In this document: one piece after another, positions 1 to 7,580 of the stretch
Layout: each line of letters opens with the position of its first letter
Numbering within the stretch: position 1 is the first letter of the stretch
DNA from: Wohlfahrtiimonas sp.
GTDB lineage: Bacteria; Pseudomonadota; Gammaproteobacteria; Cardiobacteriales; Wohlfahrtiimonadaceae
Reading direction: 5' to 3'
NCBI GenBank assembly: GCA_030149965.1
Contig: JASLHB010000083.1
Coordinates: 1 to 12,909, forward strand
DNA length: 12,909 nt
Position numbers and translations under genes: made by a program
Notes under the pieces: model-generated
Told to the model about the DNA's origin: nothing
The model's database searches: none
The model's input: only the letters and a program-made list of their open reading frames with translations

Positions 1-9
1 TGTTATGAT
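1..9 (+). promoter_or_regulatory. Possible extended -10 promoter for ybbA-ybbP
   Basis: The window opens with TGTTATGAT, an extended -10 element (TG, one base, then TATGAT at 4-9) that would start transcription near base 16, about 28 bases before the ybbA start codon. Any -35 element lies outside the window. Assignment is by pattern only. Confidence 0.35.
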
Positions 10-43
10 TGATCCTTGAAATTTTAACTCATTTGGACAATAC

Positions 44-730
44 ATGACGACTATAATTTTGGATGCCCAACATGTTGGAAAAGCTGTAGAAACAACAGAA
101 AAATTAACAATCTTGCAGGATATTTCATTTCAATTAAACGAAGGTGATAGCCTTGCTATTATCGGTAGTTCGGGCTCAGGTAAATCCACGTTATTGGGAT
201 TATTGGCAGGATTAGATCCGCCAACGGAAGGCGAGATTTTATTGGCAGGCAAGCCATTAAGCCAAATGAGTGAAGATCAGCGCGCATCCTTAAGAGCCGA
301 ACATGTTGGTTTTGTGTTTCAATCATTCCAATTATTAGAATCCTTAACTGCCGTTGAAAACGTCATGTTGCCTTTGGAATTAGAAGGCAAAAAGAACGCA
401 AGAGAACGCGCGATGGAATTGTTACAGCGTGTTGGATTAGGCGAGCGCACGCATCATTATCCTAAACAATTATCAGGTGGTGAACAGCAGCGCGTTGCGA
501 TTGCGCGTGCTTTTGCATCGAATCCTACAATCTTATTTGCAGATGAGCCAACAGGCAACTTAGATACCAAAACAGGCGAATCTATCATTGAATTACTCTT
601 TCAATTAAATACGGAAGAGAAAACAACATTAGTTTTAGTAACGCACGAAGCACGATTGGCAGAGCGCTGTCAGCATCGTATTCAGATCGAAGCCGGCCGA
701 TTAGTGTTGCAGGATTTCAATCATGAATAA
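44..730 (+). CDS. ybbA: ABC transporter ATP-binding protein, YbbA type
   Basis: ATPase subunit of a MacB/LolD-like ABC exporter, expected on the inner face of the cytoplasmic membrane with the permease encoded next. All nucleotide-binding motifs are present in the 228-residue protein: Walker A GSSGSGKST (41-49), Q-loop Gln93, signature LSGGE (143-147), Walker B ILFADE (163-168) with catalytic Glu168, D-loop GNLD and switch His201. Length and motif spacing are normal for the family. The stop codon overlaps the start of the permease by eight bases, so the two are translationally coupled, as in E. coli ybbA-ybbP. No strong Shine-Dalgarno precedes the ATG at 44; TTGGAC at 33-38 is the best candidate. 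The substrate is not fixed by the sequence; in E. coli the pair lies beside the lysophospholipase gene tesA, which would be off the left edge here. Confidence 0.9.
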   Translation: MTTIILDAQHVGKAVETTEKLTILQDISFQLNEGDSLAIIGSSGSGKSTLLGLLAGLDPPTEGEILLAGKPLSQMSEDQRASLRAEHVGFVFQSFQLLESLTAVENVMLPLELEGKKNARERAMELLQRVGLGERTHHYPKQLSGGEQQRVAIARAFASNPTILFADEPTGNLDTKTGESIIELLFQLNTEEKTTLVLVTHEARLAERCQHRIQIEAGRLVLQDFNHE

Positions 731-3221
731 GTTATCCTTAACGCAATTGGCAGGATTAGCTTTTAAGCAATTGATTCGAGAAATCCGTGCGGGTGAGCTT
801 AGAATTTTGCTTGTGGCTTTGTTGATCACAGTGATGATCAGCACAGCGATCGGTTATTTTAGTACACGATTACATGCTTCAATGGAAGCGCGTGCAGGTG
901 AGTTTTTAGCAGCTGATTTAGTGCTAAGAAGCAATGAAGATGCGACAGATGCACAGCTAAAATTAGCTAAAGATTTAGGGTTGAATCACGCGAAAACTGT
1001 GAATTTTTCCACAGTCATTTTAAATGGCGATGATCTCCAGTTGGCTGCAGTGAAAGCAGCGGATAGCAATTATCCTTTGCGCGGGCAATTGAAAATTCAG
1101 GATGATTTAGAAACACCTGAATACGCAACGAATGAAGGGCCAAAGCAAGGCGAAGTTTGGGTGGAATCGCGATTGTTGTATGGTTTGAATTTAAATATAG
1201 GTGATTCTGTGGATGTGGGCAAATTACCACTAAAGATCACAAAAATCATTACATACGCGCCAGATCGCTCTGCAAATTTCTATAGTTTTAATCCTTTTGC
1301 ATTGATGAATCGAGCGGATTTAGACGCAACAGGCGCAGTGCAAAAAGGTAGCCGCGTGACTTATCGCAATTTATGGTCAGGTGAAATGGATGCAATTAAA
1401 CAGTTGCAACCTGCATTAAAGAAAACGTTAGAGCCGAATCAAAAGATATTAACGATTGATGATGGTAGCGAGCAGGTTGGCAATGCATTGAACCGTGCAC
1501 AGAATTACTTAAATCTTGCAAGTTTGGTCGGGATTTTGCTAGCAAGCGTTGCGATTGCATTATCTGCGAATCAGTTTGCCAATAATCGTTACGATGCGAG
1601 TGCATTATTGCGTTCTTTAGGGATGCAACAAAAGCATGTACTTTGGTTATATGGTTTTGAATTGCTATATGTGAGCGCGATCGGTGCAATCATAGGCGCA
1701 TTGTTAGGTTGGTTGGCTCAGTTGGGATTATTTGCATTGTTACAGGATTTGATTAGTGCGGAATTACCATCGGGCGGAATCATGCCAGCATTGGCAGGGG
1801 TTGCAACAGGCTTTACAGTATTGATCGGCTTTGCATTACCACCATTGGCAGCATTGGGCAGAACACCGCCACTTCGCGTATTGCGTGAGGACTTATTGCC
1901 AACGCCGCTCAAAAACTTTGTGGTTTATGGCATTGCGATTGTGGCGCTATTTTTGATCATGTGGCAATTGAGTTTAAACATCAGTTTAACGTTAGCATTA
2001 TTGGGCGGTGCTATTGCAATGGTGGCGTTATTAAGTTTTATTTTATATGTTTCAGTGAAATTTTTGCGTAGGGCATTATCTCGTTCATCCTTTGTATGGC
2101 GCATGGCTTTGGGGCAAACGTTGCGTTATCCAGTCAAATCCATGGGACAAATCGTGGCTTTTGGCATCATCTTGATGACGATGGCATTGGTGTTAATGTT
2201 GCGTGGCGAATTGTTGCAAACATGGCGAGATCAATTGCCACAAGATGCACCGAACTATTTCGCAATGAACATCACGGAAGATGAAAAGGATAGCTTTAAA
2301 GATAAAGTGGCAGAATTATCACCAAATATCTCGCCATTTTATCCGATGGTTGCAGGGCGATTGACAGAAGTGAATGGTGTTTCTGTCCGTAAAATGAAGT
2401 TAGATAATGAGCGTGCGAAAAACTCTATTAATCGTGATCTCAATTTAACTTGGAGCGCAGATTTACTAAATGAAAATAAACTCATCGAAGGGCAATGGTG
2501 GCAGGACAATGATGCTGATATTAGCGTTTCGATGGAGGATGATTTAGCCAAAGGCTTGAATGCTAAATTGGGTGATGATGTGACATTTGTGATAGCGGGT
2601 GAAAGTTATAAAGCTAAAATTACCAGCATTCGTACTGTAAATTGGGATACAGTACAGCCGAATTTCTTTGTGATCTTTAATCCTAATTCGATTCAAGATG
2701 CACCTGTGACTTATTTAACAAGCTTTTATTTACCAGAAAATATGCAAAAAGAGCTGATCACATTGGCGAGAGAATTCCCAACGATTACATTATTGGATTT
2801 AATGGCGATCGTGAATCAATTGAATGAGATTTTGCAGCAAGTGACTTTAGCGGTGGAATACATTTTAGCGCTAGTTCTGATTGCAGGATTAATTGTATTG
2901 ATCGCAGGTTTACAAGCAACATTGAGTGATCGATTGCGCCAAGGGGCGATTTTGCGAGTGTTGGGTGCACATCGAAAAATGCTGTTCAAAAGCCAATTGA
3001 TCGAATTTGCCTTGATGGGCGGATTGGCAGGATTATTGGCTATGATCGGCAGTGAATTCATCAGCTTCTTGCTGTATCGCTCTGTATTGAATTTGGAGTG
3101 GCAATGGCATCCTTGGTTATTGTTATTACCAGTCATAGGTGCAATTTTGATCGCAATCATGGGAATATTGGGCACGAAAAAAGTTGTTTCTGTTAGTCCG
3201 CTATTGGTACTGCGAGGATAA
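723..3221 (+). CDS. ybbP: ABC transporter permease, YbbP/FtsX family
   Basis: Membrane partner of the preceding ATPase. The 832 residues show the double FtsX-permease plan: one N-terminal transmembrane helix (about 27-47), a large periplasmic region (48-260), a membrane block (about 263-495) with the first FtsX-like unit and its cytoplasmic loop (DASALLRSLGM, 291-301), a second periplasmic region (about 498-705), and a C-terminal membrane block (about 711-815) with the matching loop (RQGAILRVLGA, 739-749). The product ends SPLLVLRG, typical of the family. Length is close to E. coli YbbP (about 800 residues). The start ATG overlaps the ybbA stop and has AGGA at 711-714. Proteins of this type are thought to export hydrophobic or lipid-like compounds or to drive envelope processes; the substrate cannot be read from the sequence. 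Several ORFs on the opposite strand are shadows of this gene. Confidence 0.88.
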   Translation: MNKLSLTQLAGLAFKQLIREIRAGELRILLVALLITVMISTAIGYFSTRLHASMEARAGEFLAADLVLRSNEDATDAQLKLAKDLGLNHAKTVNFSTVILNGDDLQLAAVKAADSNYPLRGQLKIQDDLETPEYATNEGPKQGEVWVESRLLYGLNLNIGDSVDVGKLPLKITKIITYAPDRSANFYSFNPFALMNRADLDATGAVQKGSRVTYRNLWSGEMDAIKQLQPALKKTLEPNQKILTIDDGSEQVGNALNRAQNYLNLASLVGILLASVAIALSANQFANNRYDASALLRSLGMQQKHVLWLYGFELLYVSAIGAIIGALLGWLAQLGLFALLQDLISAELPSGGIMPALAGVATGFTVLIGFALPPLAALGRTPPLRVLREDLLPTPLKNFVVYGIAIVALFLIMWQLSLNISLTLALLGGAIAMVALLSFILYVSVKFLRRALSRSSFVWRMALGQTLRYPVKSMGQIVAFGIILMTMALVLMLRGELLQTWRDQLPQDAPNYFAMNITEDEKDSFKDKVAELSPNISPFYPMVAGRLTEVNGVSVRKMKLDNERAKNSINRDLNLTWSADLLNENKLIEGQWWQDNDADISVSMEDDLAKGLNAKLGDDVTFVIAGESYKAKITSIRTVNWDTVQPNFFVIFNPNSIQDAPVTYLTSFYLPENMQKELITLAREFPTITLLDLMAIVNQLNEILQQVTLAVEYILALVLIAGLIVLIAGLQATLSDRLRQGAILRVLGAHRKMLFKSQLIEFALMGGLAGLLAMIGSEFISFLLYRSVLNLEWQWHPWLLLLPVIGAILIAIMGILGTKKVVSVSPLLVLRG

Positions 3222-3265
3222 TGTTTATCTGTGTTACTCCATGACAATTGACTGCAGGAGGAATA

Positions 3266-4855
3266 ATGTTCATTAAAATAATTCAAATTTTGAAATGGCT
3301 ATTTTTACTATTTATCTTAATCTCTGTGATTACGACAATCATCACATTAGTTTTCAACGATTTCAAACCCAATGAAATGTATATGGGGAAAAAACGCCCG
3401 CCGATTAATCGAGATGTAAAAACCCATTTAGATGAAATTGTAGAGCCTTATTTACTAGAACATCCCAATGGCACAGGTTTATATTTGTTGGATGATAATC
3501 TCGAAGCTTATGCAGATCGTATTTTGCTGGCACGTAGTGCAGAGCGAACCTTGGATTTACAATATTACATTTGGCACGATGATTTAACAGGCAATATGCT
3601 GGGGCGAGAATTGCTAGCAGCAGCGGATCGTGGCGTGTTTATTCGTATTTTATTGGATGATATGAATACTGTGGAAAAAGACATTGTATTATCAGGTTTA
3701 GCGCAACATCCTCATGTAGAAATTCGCTTATTTAATCCGATTTATAGTCGTCGTAATTTTGTGACAAGAACTGTGGAAATGTTGTTTCGTGGCTTGAGTT
3801 TGAATCGTCGAATGCACAATAAATCTATGATTGCAGATAGTCAAATGGCGATCATCGGTGGTCGTAATATTGGGAATGAATACTTTGATGCTGATCCCAA
3901 TACTAATTTTTTAGATGTGGATTTGCTATTAGTGGGCAAAGCTGTGAAAGAAGCTGAAGATATTTTTGAATCATTTTGGGATAGCCAAGCCTCCATTCCT
4001 GCCAAACAAGTGAAATTTGGTCATAAAGATGCGTTAACACAATTGCGAGAAACATCTTTAACAATGAATGAAACAGAGCAACAGTTATTAAATGCTTATA
4101 AAAAAGCATTAGTGAATCACTTCACAATTTCAGATGTAATGAGTAAAAAGAGTCGATTTTTTTGGAATGATAATGTTCATGTTTTATCTGATCCACCTGA
4201 AAAGGTATTCGGTGATAAAGAGCAAGAATGGCTGATTACAGAAGTTTTACCAAAAGCATGGGAGCAAACGAAAAAATCTTTATATCTTGTTTCGCCTTAT
4301 TTTGTCCCAGGTGAAGAAGGCACGAAAGGATTGGCTAGATTAAGTGAAGCAAATAAAACAATTGTTATTTTAACAAATTCATTGGCAGCCAATGATGTGC
4401 CAATGGTTCATGCTGGTTATGCGCCTTATAGAGAGAAATTATTGAAAAGTGGCGTGAAATTATATGAACTCATGCCATTCAACGTGAATTATAAATTATC
4501 CAAAGATTGGAAAATTGGCGCAAGTGGTGCAAGTTTACATACGAAAGCTTTTATTATTGATGAATCTAAAGGATTCATTGGTTCATTTAATTTAGATCCT
4601 CGTTCAGCACGCTTAAATACGGAAATGGGTGTTTTCTTTGAAAGTCCAGAAATTTCTCATCAACTGATGAAACGATATCAAAGTGTAATGATGAGTGATG
4701 CTAGTTATGAAGTGGTTTGGCGAGATCATCAAATGGTTTGGATGGACAATAGTCATGGTGAATCTAAAGAGTGGCATAGAGATCCCGAAACTAGTTGGAT
4801 GACTCGAATGATTGTTAAAATTGTTTCATGGCTACCGATAGAATCTCAATTATAA
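3266..4855 (+). CDS. clsC: Phospholipase D-fold enzyme, cardiolipin synthase C-like
   Basis: Member of the phospholipase D superfamily, most like E. coli ClsC (YmdC), which makes cardiolipin from phosphatidylethanolamine and phosphatidylglycerol. Two HKD motifs are seen in the 529-residue product: His184-Lys186-Asp191, followed by GGRNIGNEYF, and His425-Lys427-Asp432, followed by GSFNLDPRSARLNTE. Each half supplies one half of the active site. A single N-terminal transmembrane helix (about residues 9-30) anchors it in the inner membrane. The ATG at 3266 is chosen because AGGAGG lies at 3256-3261, four bases upstream; an in-frame TTG at 3248 would lie upstream of this site and is unlikely. It follows ybbP by 44 bases and may share its transcript. 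E. coli clsC sits beside ymdB; no ymdB is seen here. Membrane phospholipase D without synthase activity is an alternative. Confidence 0.82.
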   Translation: MFIKIIQILKWLFLLFILISVITTIITLVFNDFKPNEMYMGKKRPPINRDVKTHLDEIVEPYLLEHPNGTGLYLLDDNLEAYADRILLARSAERTLDLQYYIWHDDLTGNMLGRELLAAADRGVFIRILLDDMNTVEKDIVLSGLAQHPHVEIRLFNPIYSRRNFVTRTVEMLFRGLSLNRRMHNKSMIADSQMAIIGGRNIGNEYFDADPNTNFLDVDLLLVGKAVKEAEDIFESFWDSQASIPAKQVKFGHKDALTQLRETSLTMNETEQQLLNAYKKALVNHFTISDVMSKKSRFFWNDNVHVLSDPPEKVFGDKEQEWLITEVLPKAWEQTKKSLYLVSPYFVPGEEGTKGLARLSEANKTIVILTNSLAANDVPMVHAGYAPYREKLLKSGVKLYELMPFNVNYKLSKDWKIGASGASLHTKAFIIDESKGFIGSFNLDPRSARLNTEMGVFFESPEISHQLMKRYQSVMMSDASYEVVWRDHQMVWMDNSHGESKEWHRDPETSWMTRMIVKIVSWLPIESQL

Positions 4856-4950
4856 ATATGAATATATACAGCCTCAGTTCTAATTGAATCATTTGATAAT
4901 TAAAAGAAATGTTCCATTTAAAATCGGAGTATTTTTTATTATTATATTTG

Positions 4951-4959
4951 TGTTAGCAT
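4951..4959 (+). promoter_or_regulatory. Possible extended -10 promoter for tsdB-tsdA
   Basis: TG (4951-4952), one base, then TAGCAT (4954-4959) forms an extended -10 element about 42 bases before the tsdB start. The -35 position holds only T-rich sequence (4931-4938). The remaining part of the 145-base gap (4856-4950) is very AT-rich, with the short palindrome ATCATTTGAT (4888-4897), and shows no clear terminator for clsC. Confidence 0.35.
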
Positions 4960-4989
4960 GATCGGTTCGAGAGAAAGTATTTTTAACAG

Positions 4990-4997
4990 AGGAGGGG
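4990..4997 (+). promoter_or_regulatory. Strong ribosome binding site of tsdB
   Basis: AGGAGGGG ends three bases before the ATG at 5001, with the AGGAGG core five bases away. It is the most G-rich Shine-Dalgarno in the window and fixes the tsdB start. Its GGGG run, continuing into the start codon, is complementary to the C-rich hairpin loop after sdaA. Confidence 0.75.
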
Positions 4998-5000
4998 AAT

Positions 5001-5645
5001 ATGAGACATATCAAGAAGATTGGATATTTGTCTCTTTTGGGGATGTTGCCGTTTGTCAGTCATGCTGATGAAGGTGAAAAAATTTACCTAAAAGGTGGTG
5101 AAAAGCCACAAGCACTTGCTTGTATTACATGTCATGGTGCAGAAGGTCACGGTTTAGCTGTTGCTGGTTATCCTGATATTACAGGAATGTCGCCTGAATA
5201 TTTATCAAAACAATTACATGATTTCCAAGATGGCTTGAGAACTCATGCAATTATGGATGGTATCGCTGGTAACTTAGATGATGATGAAATTGATGCGGTA
5301 ACAATGTATATGGCGGAGCTTCCTGTAAAGGATGTGCCGACAATTACAAGAGCAGCGGCACCAACAGATTTAGGCAGCCAATTAGCTTTACGTGGCGATT
5401 GGAATCGTAATATTCCAGAATGTGTTGCTTGTCATGGTCCTGGCGGTGTTGGCGTTGGTGATTCATTTCCTAAGTTAGCAGGTCAAAGTTCTATTTACAT
5501 CGTGAATCAAATCACAGCATGGAAAAATGGTACGCGTAAAAATGACCAAGCTGACTTGATGGGGCACATTGCAAAATCTTTAACAGATGAAGAAGCAAAA
5601 GCAGTGGCTGCGTATTTTGAATCTATTGGCCAGCAGGGAGAATAA
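5001..5645 (+). CDS. tsdB: Dihaem cytochrome c4-like protein, TsdB type
   Basis: Periplasmic electron carrier with two c-type haems, predicted electron partner of TsdA encoded directly downstream. The 214-residue product starts with a short signal peptide (cut likely near His21-Ala22-Asp23) and has two similar cytochrome domains. Each has one haem-binding CXXCH: CITCH at 41-45 and CVACH at 141-145. Likely distal methionine ligands are Met85 (AIMDGIAGNL) and Met187 (LMGHIAKSL), followed in both domains by the usual C-terminal helix. This is the plan of cytochrome c4 and of TsdB, the dihaem cytochrome found next to or fused to TsdA in some sulfur-oxidising bacteria. The stop codon lies two bases before the tsdA start, indicating one operon. 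A general cytochrome c4 serving an oxidase is the alternative, but the neighbour favours TsdB. Confidence 0.82.
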   Translation: MRHIKKIGYLSLLGMLPFVSHADEGEKIYLKGGEKPQALACITCHGAEGHGLAVAGYPDITGMSPEYLSKQLHDFQDGLRTHAIMDGIAGNLDDDEIDAVTMYMAELPVKDVPTITRAAAPTDLGSQLALRGDWNRNIPECVACHGPGGVGVGDSFPKLAGQSSIYIVNQITAWKNGTRKNDQADLMGHIAKSLTDEEAKAVAAYFESIGQQGE

Positions 5646-5647
5646 TC

Positions 5648-6574
5648 ATGAAAAAGATTTTAGTTACATCTCTTGTGGCTGCTCTTTGTTCTTCTGTAGC
5701 AGTTGCAGAAAATCCAATTAAAATGGATGATCAATCACAATTATCTAACATTAAAGCGATCGATGAAGCAACTCAATATCATCAGCCGCCGTTAGAAAAA
5801 GATTTACCTGATAATGCTTATGGTGAGATGGTTAAAAAAGGTCATGCGATTTTCGTTGATACTAGAAACCAATTACCAGAATACGTTGGTAACGGTATGA
5901 ACTGTGTGAACTGTCACATGGATCAAGGTCGTTTAGCAAATGCAGCACCATTATGGGGCGCATATCCTATGTATCCTGCTTACCGTAGCAAGAATAACAA
6001 AGTGAATACTTATGCAGAACGTATTCAAGGTTGTTTCCAATTCAGTATGGACGGTAAACCACCAGCAGCAGATAGTGAAGCAATGACAGCATTGATCACA
6101 TATTCTTACTGGTTAGCAACGAATGCACCAATGGGTGTTTCATTGCCTGGTCGAGCTTATCCTTCAGTTAAACAACCAGAAGGTGGTTATAGTCTTGAGC
6201 GTGGTGCAAAAGTTTATGCTGAAAACTGTTCATTCTGTCATGGTAATGATGGTTTAGGTCAGAAAGTTGCAGAAAACTATGTGTTCCCACCATTATGGGG
6301 TAAAGACTCATTTAACTGGGGCGCTGGTATGCACCGCATCAATACAGCGGCTGACTTTATCAAGGCAAATATGCCATTAGGTAAAGGTGGTTCTTTAACT
6401 GATCAAGAAGCTTGGGATGTTGCAGCATTTATGAATAGCCATGAACGCCCACAAGATCCACGTTTAGTTGATGGTTCAGTTGAAAAAACTTATGAAAAAT
6501 ACCATGCAAACGATGGTGTTAACCTTTACGGTAAAGAAGTGAACGGTAAGATTTTAGGCCAAGGCGTAAAATAA
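5648..6574 (+). CDS. tsdA: Thiosulfate dehydrogenase / tetrathionate reductase TsdA
   Basis: Periplasmic dihaem cytochrome c that interconverts two thiosulfates and tetrathionate, passing two electrons. The 308-residue product has a signal peptide (MKKILV to AVA-ENP, cut near residue 20) and two haem sites, CVNCH (86-90) and CSFCH (194-198). Conserved TsdA stretches are plain: APLWGAYPMYPAYR (100-113), ERIQGCF (124-130), FPPLWG (213-218), FNWGAGMHRINTA (222-234) and NMPLG (241-245). Cys129 in IQGCF matches the unusual cysteine that ligates the active-site haem 1 in known TsdA enzymes. At haem 2 the ligand pair is Asn241-Met242; as I recall, the same positions are Lys-Met in Allochromatium vinosum and Asn-Met in Campylobacter jejuni, whose enzyme works well as a tetrathionate reductase. 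GGAG (5637-5640) serves as ribosome site seven bases before the ATG. A strong terminator follows. Confidence 0.9.
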   Translation: MKKILVTSLVAALCSSVAVAENPIKMDDQSQLSNIKAIDEATQYHQPPLEKDLPDNAYGEMVKKGHAIFVDTRNQLPEYVGNGMNCVNCHMDQGRLANAAPLWGAYPMYPAYRSKNNKVNTYAERIQGCFQFSMDGKPPAADSEAMTALITYSYWLATNAPMGVSLPGRAYPSVKQPEGGYSLERGAKVYAENCSFCHGNDGLGQKVAENYVFPPLWGKDSFNWGAGMHRINTAADFIKANMPLGKGGSLTDQEAWDVAAFMNSHERPQDPRLVDGSVEKTYEKYHANDGVNLYGKEVNGKILGQGVK

Positions 6575-6604
6575 TCCTTTCATTATCAATATTTAGTTAG
6601 CAAG

Positions 6605-6634
6605 AAGCCCCAAATTTGTATTTGGGGCTTTTTT
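6605..6634 (+). terminator. Rho-independent terminator of tsdB-tsdA
   Basis: A perfect 11-bp stem (AAGCCCCAAAT at 6605-6615 with ATTTGGGGCTT at 6620-6630), a TTGT loop and a T run to 6634 lie 30 bases after the tsdA stop. It separates the cytochrome operon from the regulator gene. Confidence 0.92.
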
Positions 6635-6828
6635 ATTTGCGCTCATAAAGTTACCGTTTTGGATCGAAAAACTTCACTTTTGGTTAACTAAAATATACTA
6701 AATATGACATAACTCATAAAAATAACCATATACAGTTATATATATGTAATTTTATATTTACATGTAAGGATTTGTTAAATAAAATACGTTCCATAGAGTT
6801 AAATTTTTTACACTGAGATGAATTTAAT
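6635..6828 (+). promoter_or_regulatory. AT-rich upstream region of the DauR-like regulator, with palindromes
   Basis: About 190 bases without a gene. A -10-like TATACT lies at 6694-6699 with only a weak -35. Two inverted repeats follow: CATATA (6727-6732) with TATATG (6741-6746), and the perfect 10-base palindrome TTACATGTAA (6758-6767). A second weak promoter candidate is TTGTTA (6772-6777) with TAGAGT (6794-6799). These could be operator sites for the adjacent regulator, but AT-rich DNA gives such palindromes readily. Confidence 0.25.
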
Positions 6829-7527
6829 ATGAAAGCTAAAAAAGATAAAACACAAATCTTTAGAAAAAAGTTCTCACAAAAGGATCACGAGTGCTTGCAA
6901 TCATATTTTAATTTGGCTGAAACAGTTGCAGACTTGGTTGGCCCTCATTGTGAAGTGGTGATTCACTCTTTTGAAAACATTGATCAGTCTGTTGTGAAAA
7001 TCATTAATGGTCATCATACAGGTAGAGATTTGAATTCTCCAGTGACAGATTTAGGTTTAAAAATGTTACGTCTTTATGAGCAAACTGGCGAATGTGTTTC
7101 TAAGAGTTACTTTACAAATGCTAAAAATGGCGGGTTGATGAAATCGACAACGTGTATTTTGAAAAATTCTTCAGATGAAGCAATTGGTATGTTCTGTGTC
7201 AACATTAACTTATCAGTGCCATTTCCTGAATTGATTCAAACATTGATGCCAATTAATGATCAAGCAGCAGTTGTGATTAATCAAGCAGAGAATTTTGGTG
7301 CAAATGCGAAAGAAGTGATTGAAAAAGCAATTGTACAAGCAGAGCAAGAAGTTGATGCGATGCAAATAGGTTTAAAAAATAGAAACAAAAATATTATTCG
7401 AGTATTACATGACAACGGTATTTTTGAGTTGAAAGAGGCAACCATCATCGTTGCAGAATCATTAAAAATTACACGACATGCAGTTTATAAGAATATTAGA
7501 CAATTTCTAAATGAAGCAAAACTTTGA
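6829..7527 (+). CDS. YheO/DauR-type transcriptional regulator (PAS-like + HTH)
   Basis: Predicted DNA-binding regulator of 232 residues. Residues about 20-140 match the YheO-like PAS domain: GPHCEVVIHSFEN (38-50), followed by SVVKIINGHHTGRDLNSPVTD (about 54-74) and IGMFCVNINLS (119-129). Residues about 183-230 form the C-terminal helix-turn-helix typical of the family (VLHDNGIFELKEA, then ITRHAVYKNIRQFL). DauR of Pseudomonas, a relative, controls D-arginine catabolism by sensing its inducer; the ligand here is unknown. It lies 53 bases upstream of sdaC on the same strand and behind a terminator, so it probably controls serine uptake and breakdown and may sense serine or a related metabolite. 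The ATG at 6829 has a poor Shine-Dalgarno (GAG at 6815-6817), suggesting low expression. Function in serine control is inference from position. Confidence 0.8.
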   Translation: MKAKKDKTQIFRKKFSQKDHECLQSYFNLAETVADLVGPHCEVVIHSFENIDQSVVKIINGHHTGRDLNSPVTDLGLKMLRLYEQTGECVSKSYFTNAKNGGLMKSTTCILKNSSDEAIGMFCVNINLSVPFPELIQTLMPINDQAAVVINQAENFGANAKEVIEKAIVQAEQEVDAMQIGLKNRNKNIIRVLHDNGIFELKEATIIVAESLKITRHAVYKNIRQFLNEAKL

Positions 7528-7580
7528 ATAATTAGATCAGCAGCATTGATCAAGAATAACCTTAATACTAAGGAGCTTTT

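Noticed and set aside
3248..3265. TTG start extending the ClsC-like protein by six residues
   Set aside because: The AGGAGG ribosome site lies inside this stretch and points to the ATG at 3266, whose product begins directly with the membrane anchor.
2816..3286. 156-codon open frame on the - strand
   Set aside because: It runs antisense through the end of ybbP, and its product resembles no family and lacks domain features.
4884..4897. Possible FNR box upstream of tsdB
   Set aside because: TTGAATCATTTGAT resembles two half sites but in direct, not inverted, order, so it does not fit the TTGAT-N4-ATCAA pattern.
6818..6832. Four-codon upstream ORF overlapping the regulator start (ATG to TGA)
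   Set aside because: It has no ribosome site of its own and encodes nothing typical of a leader peptide; overlap is probably accidental.
7546..7553. TTGATCAA palindrome before sdaC as an operator
   Set aside because: Eight-base palindrome without a second copy or suitable promoter spacing; likely chance in AT-rich DNA.
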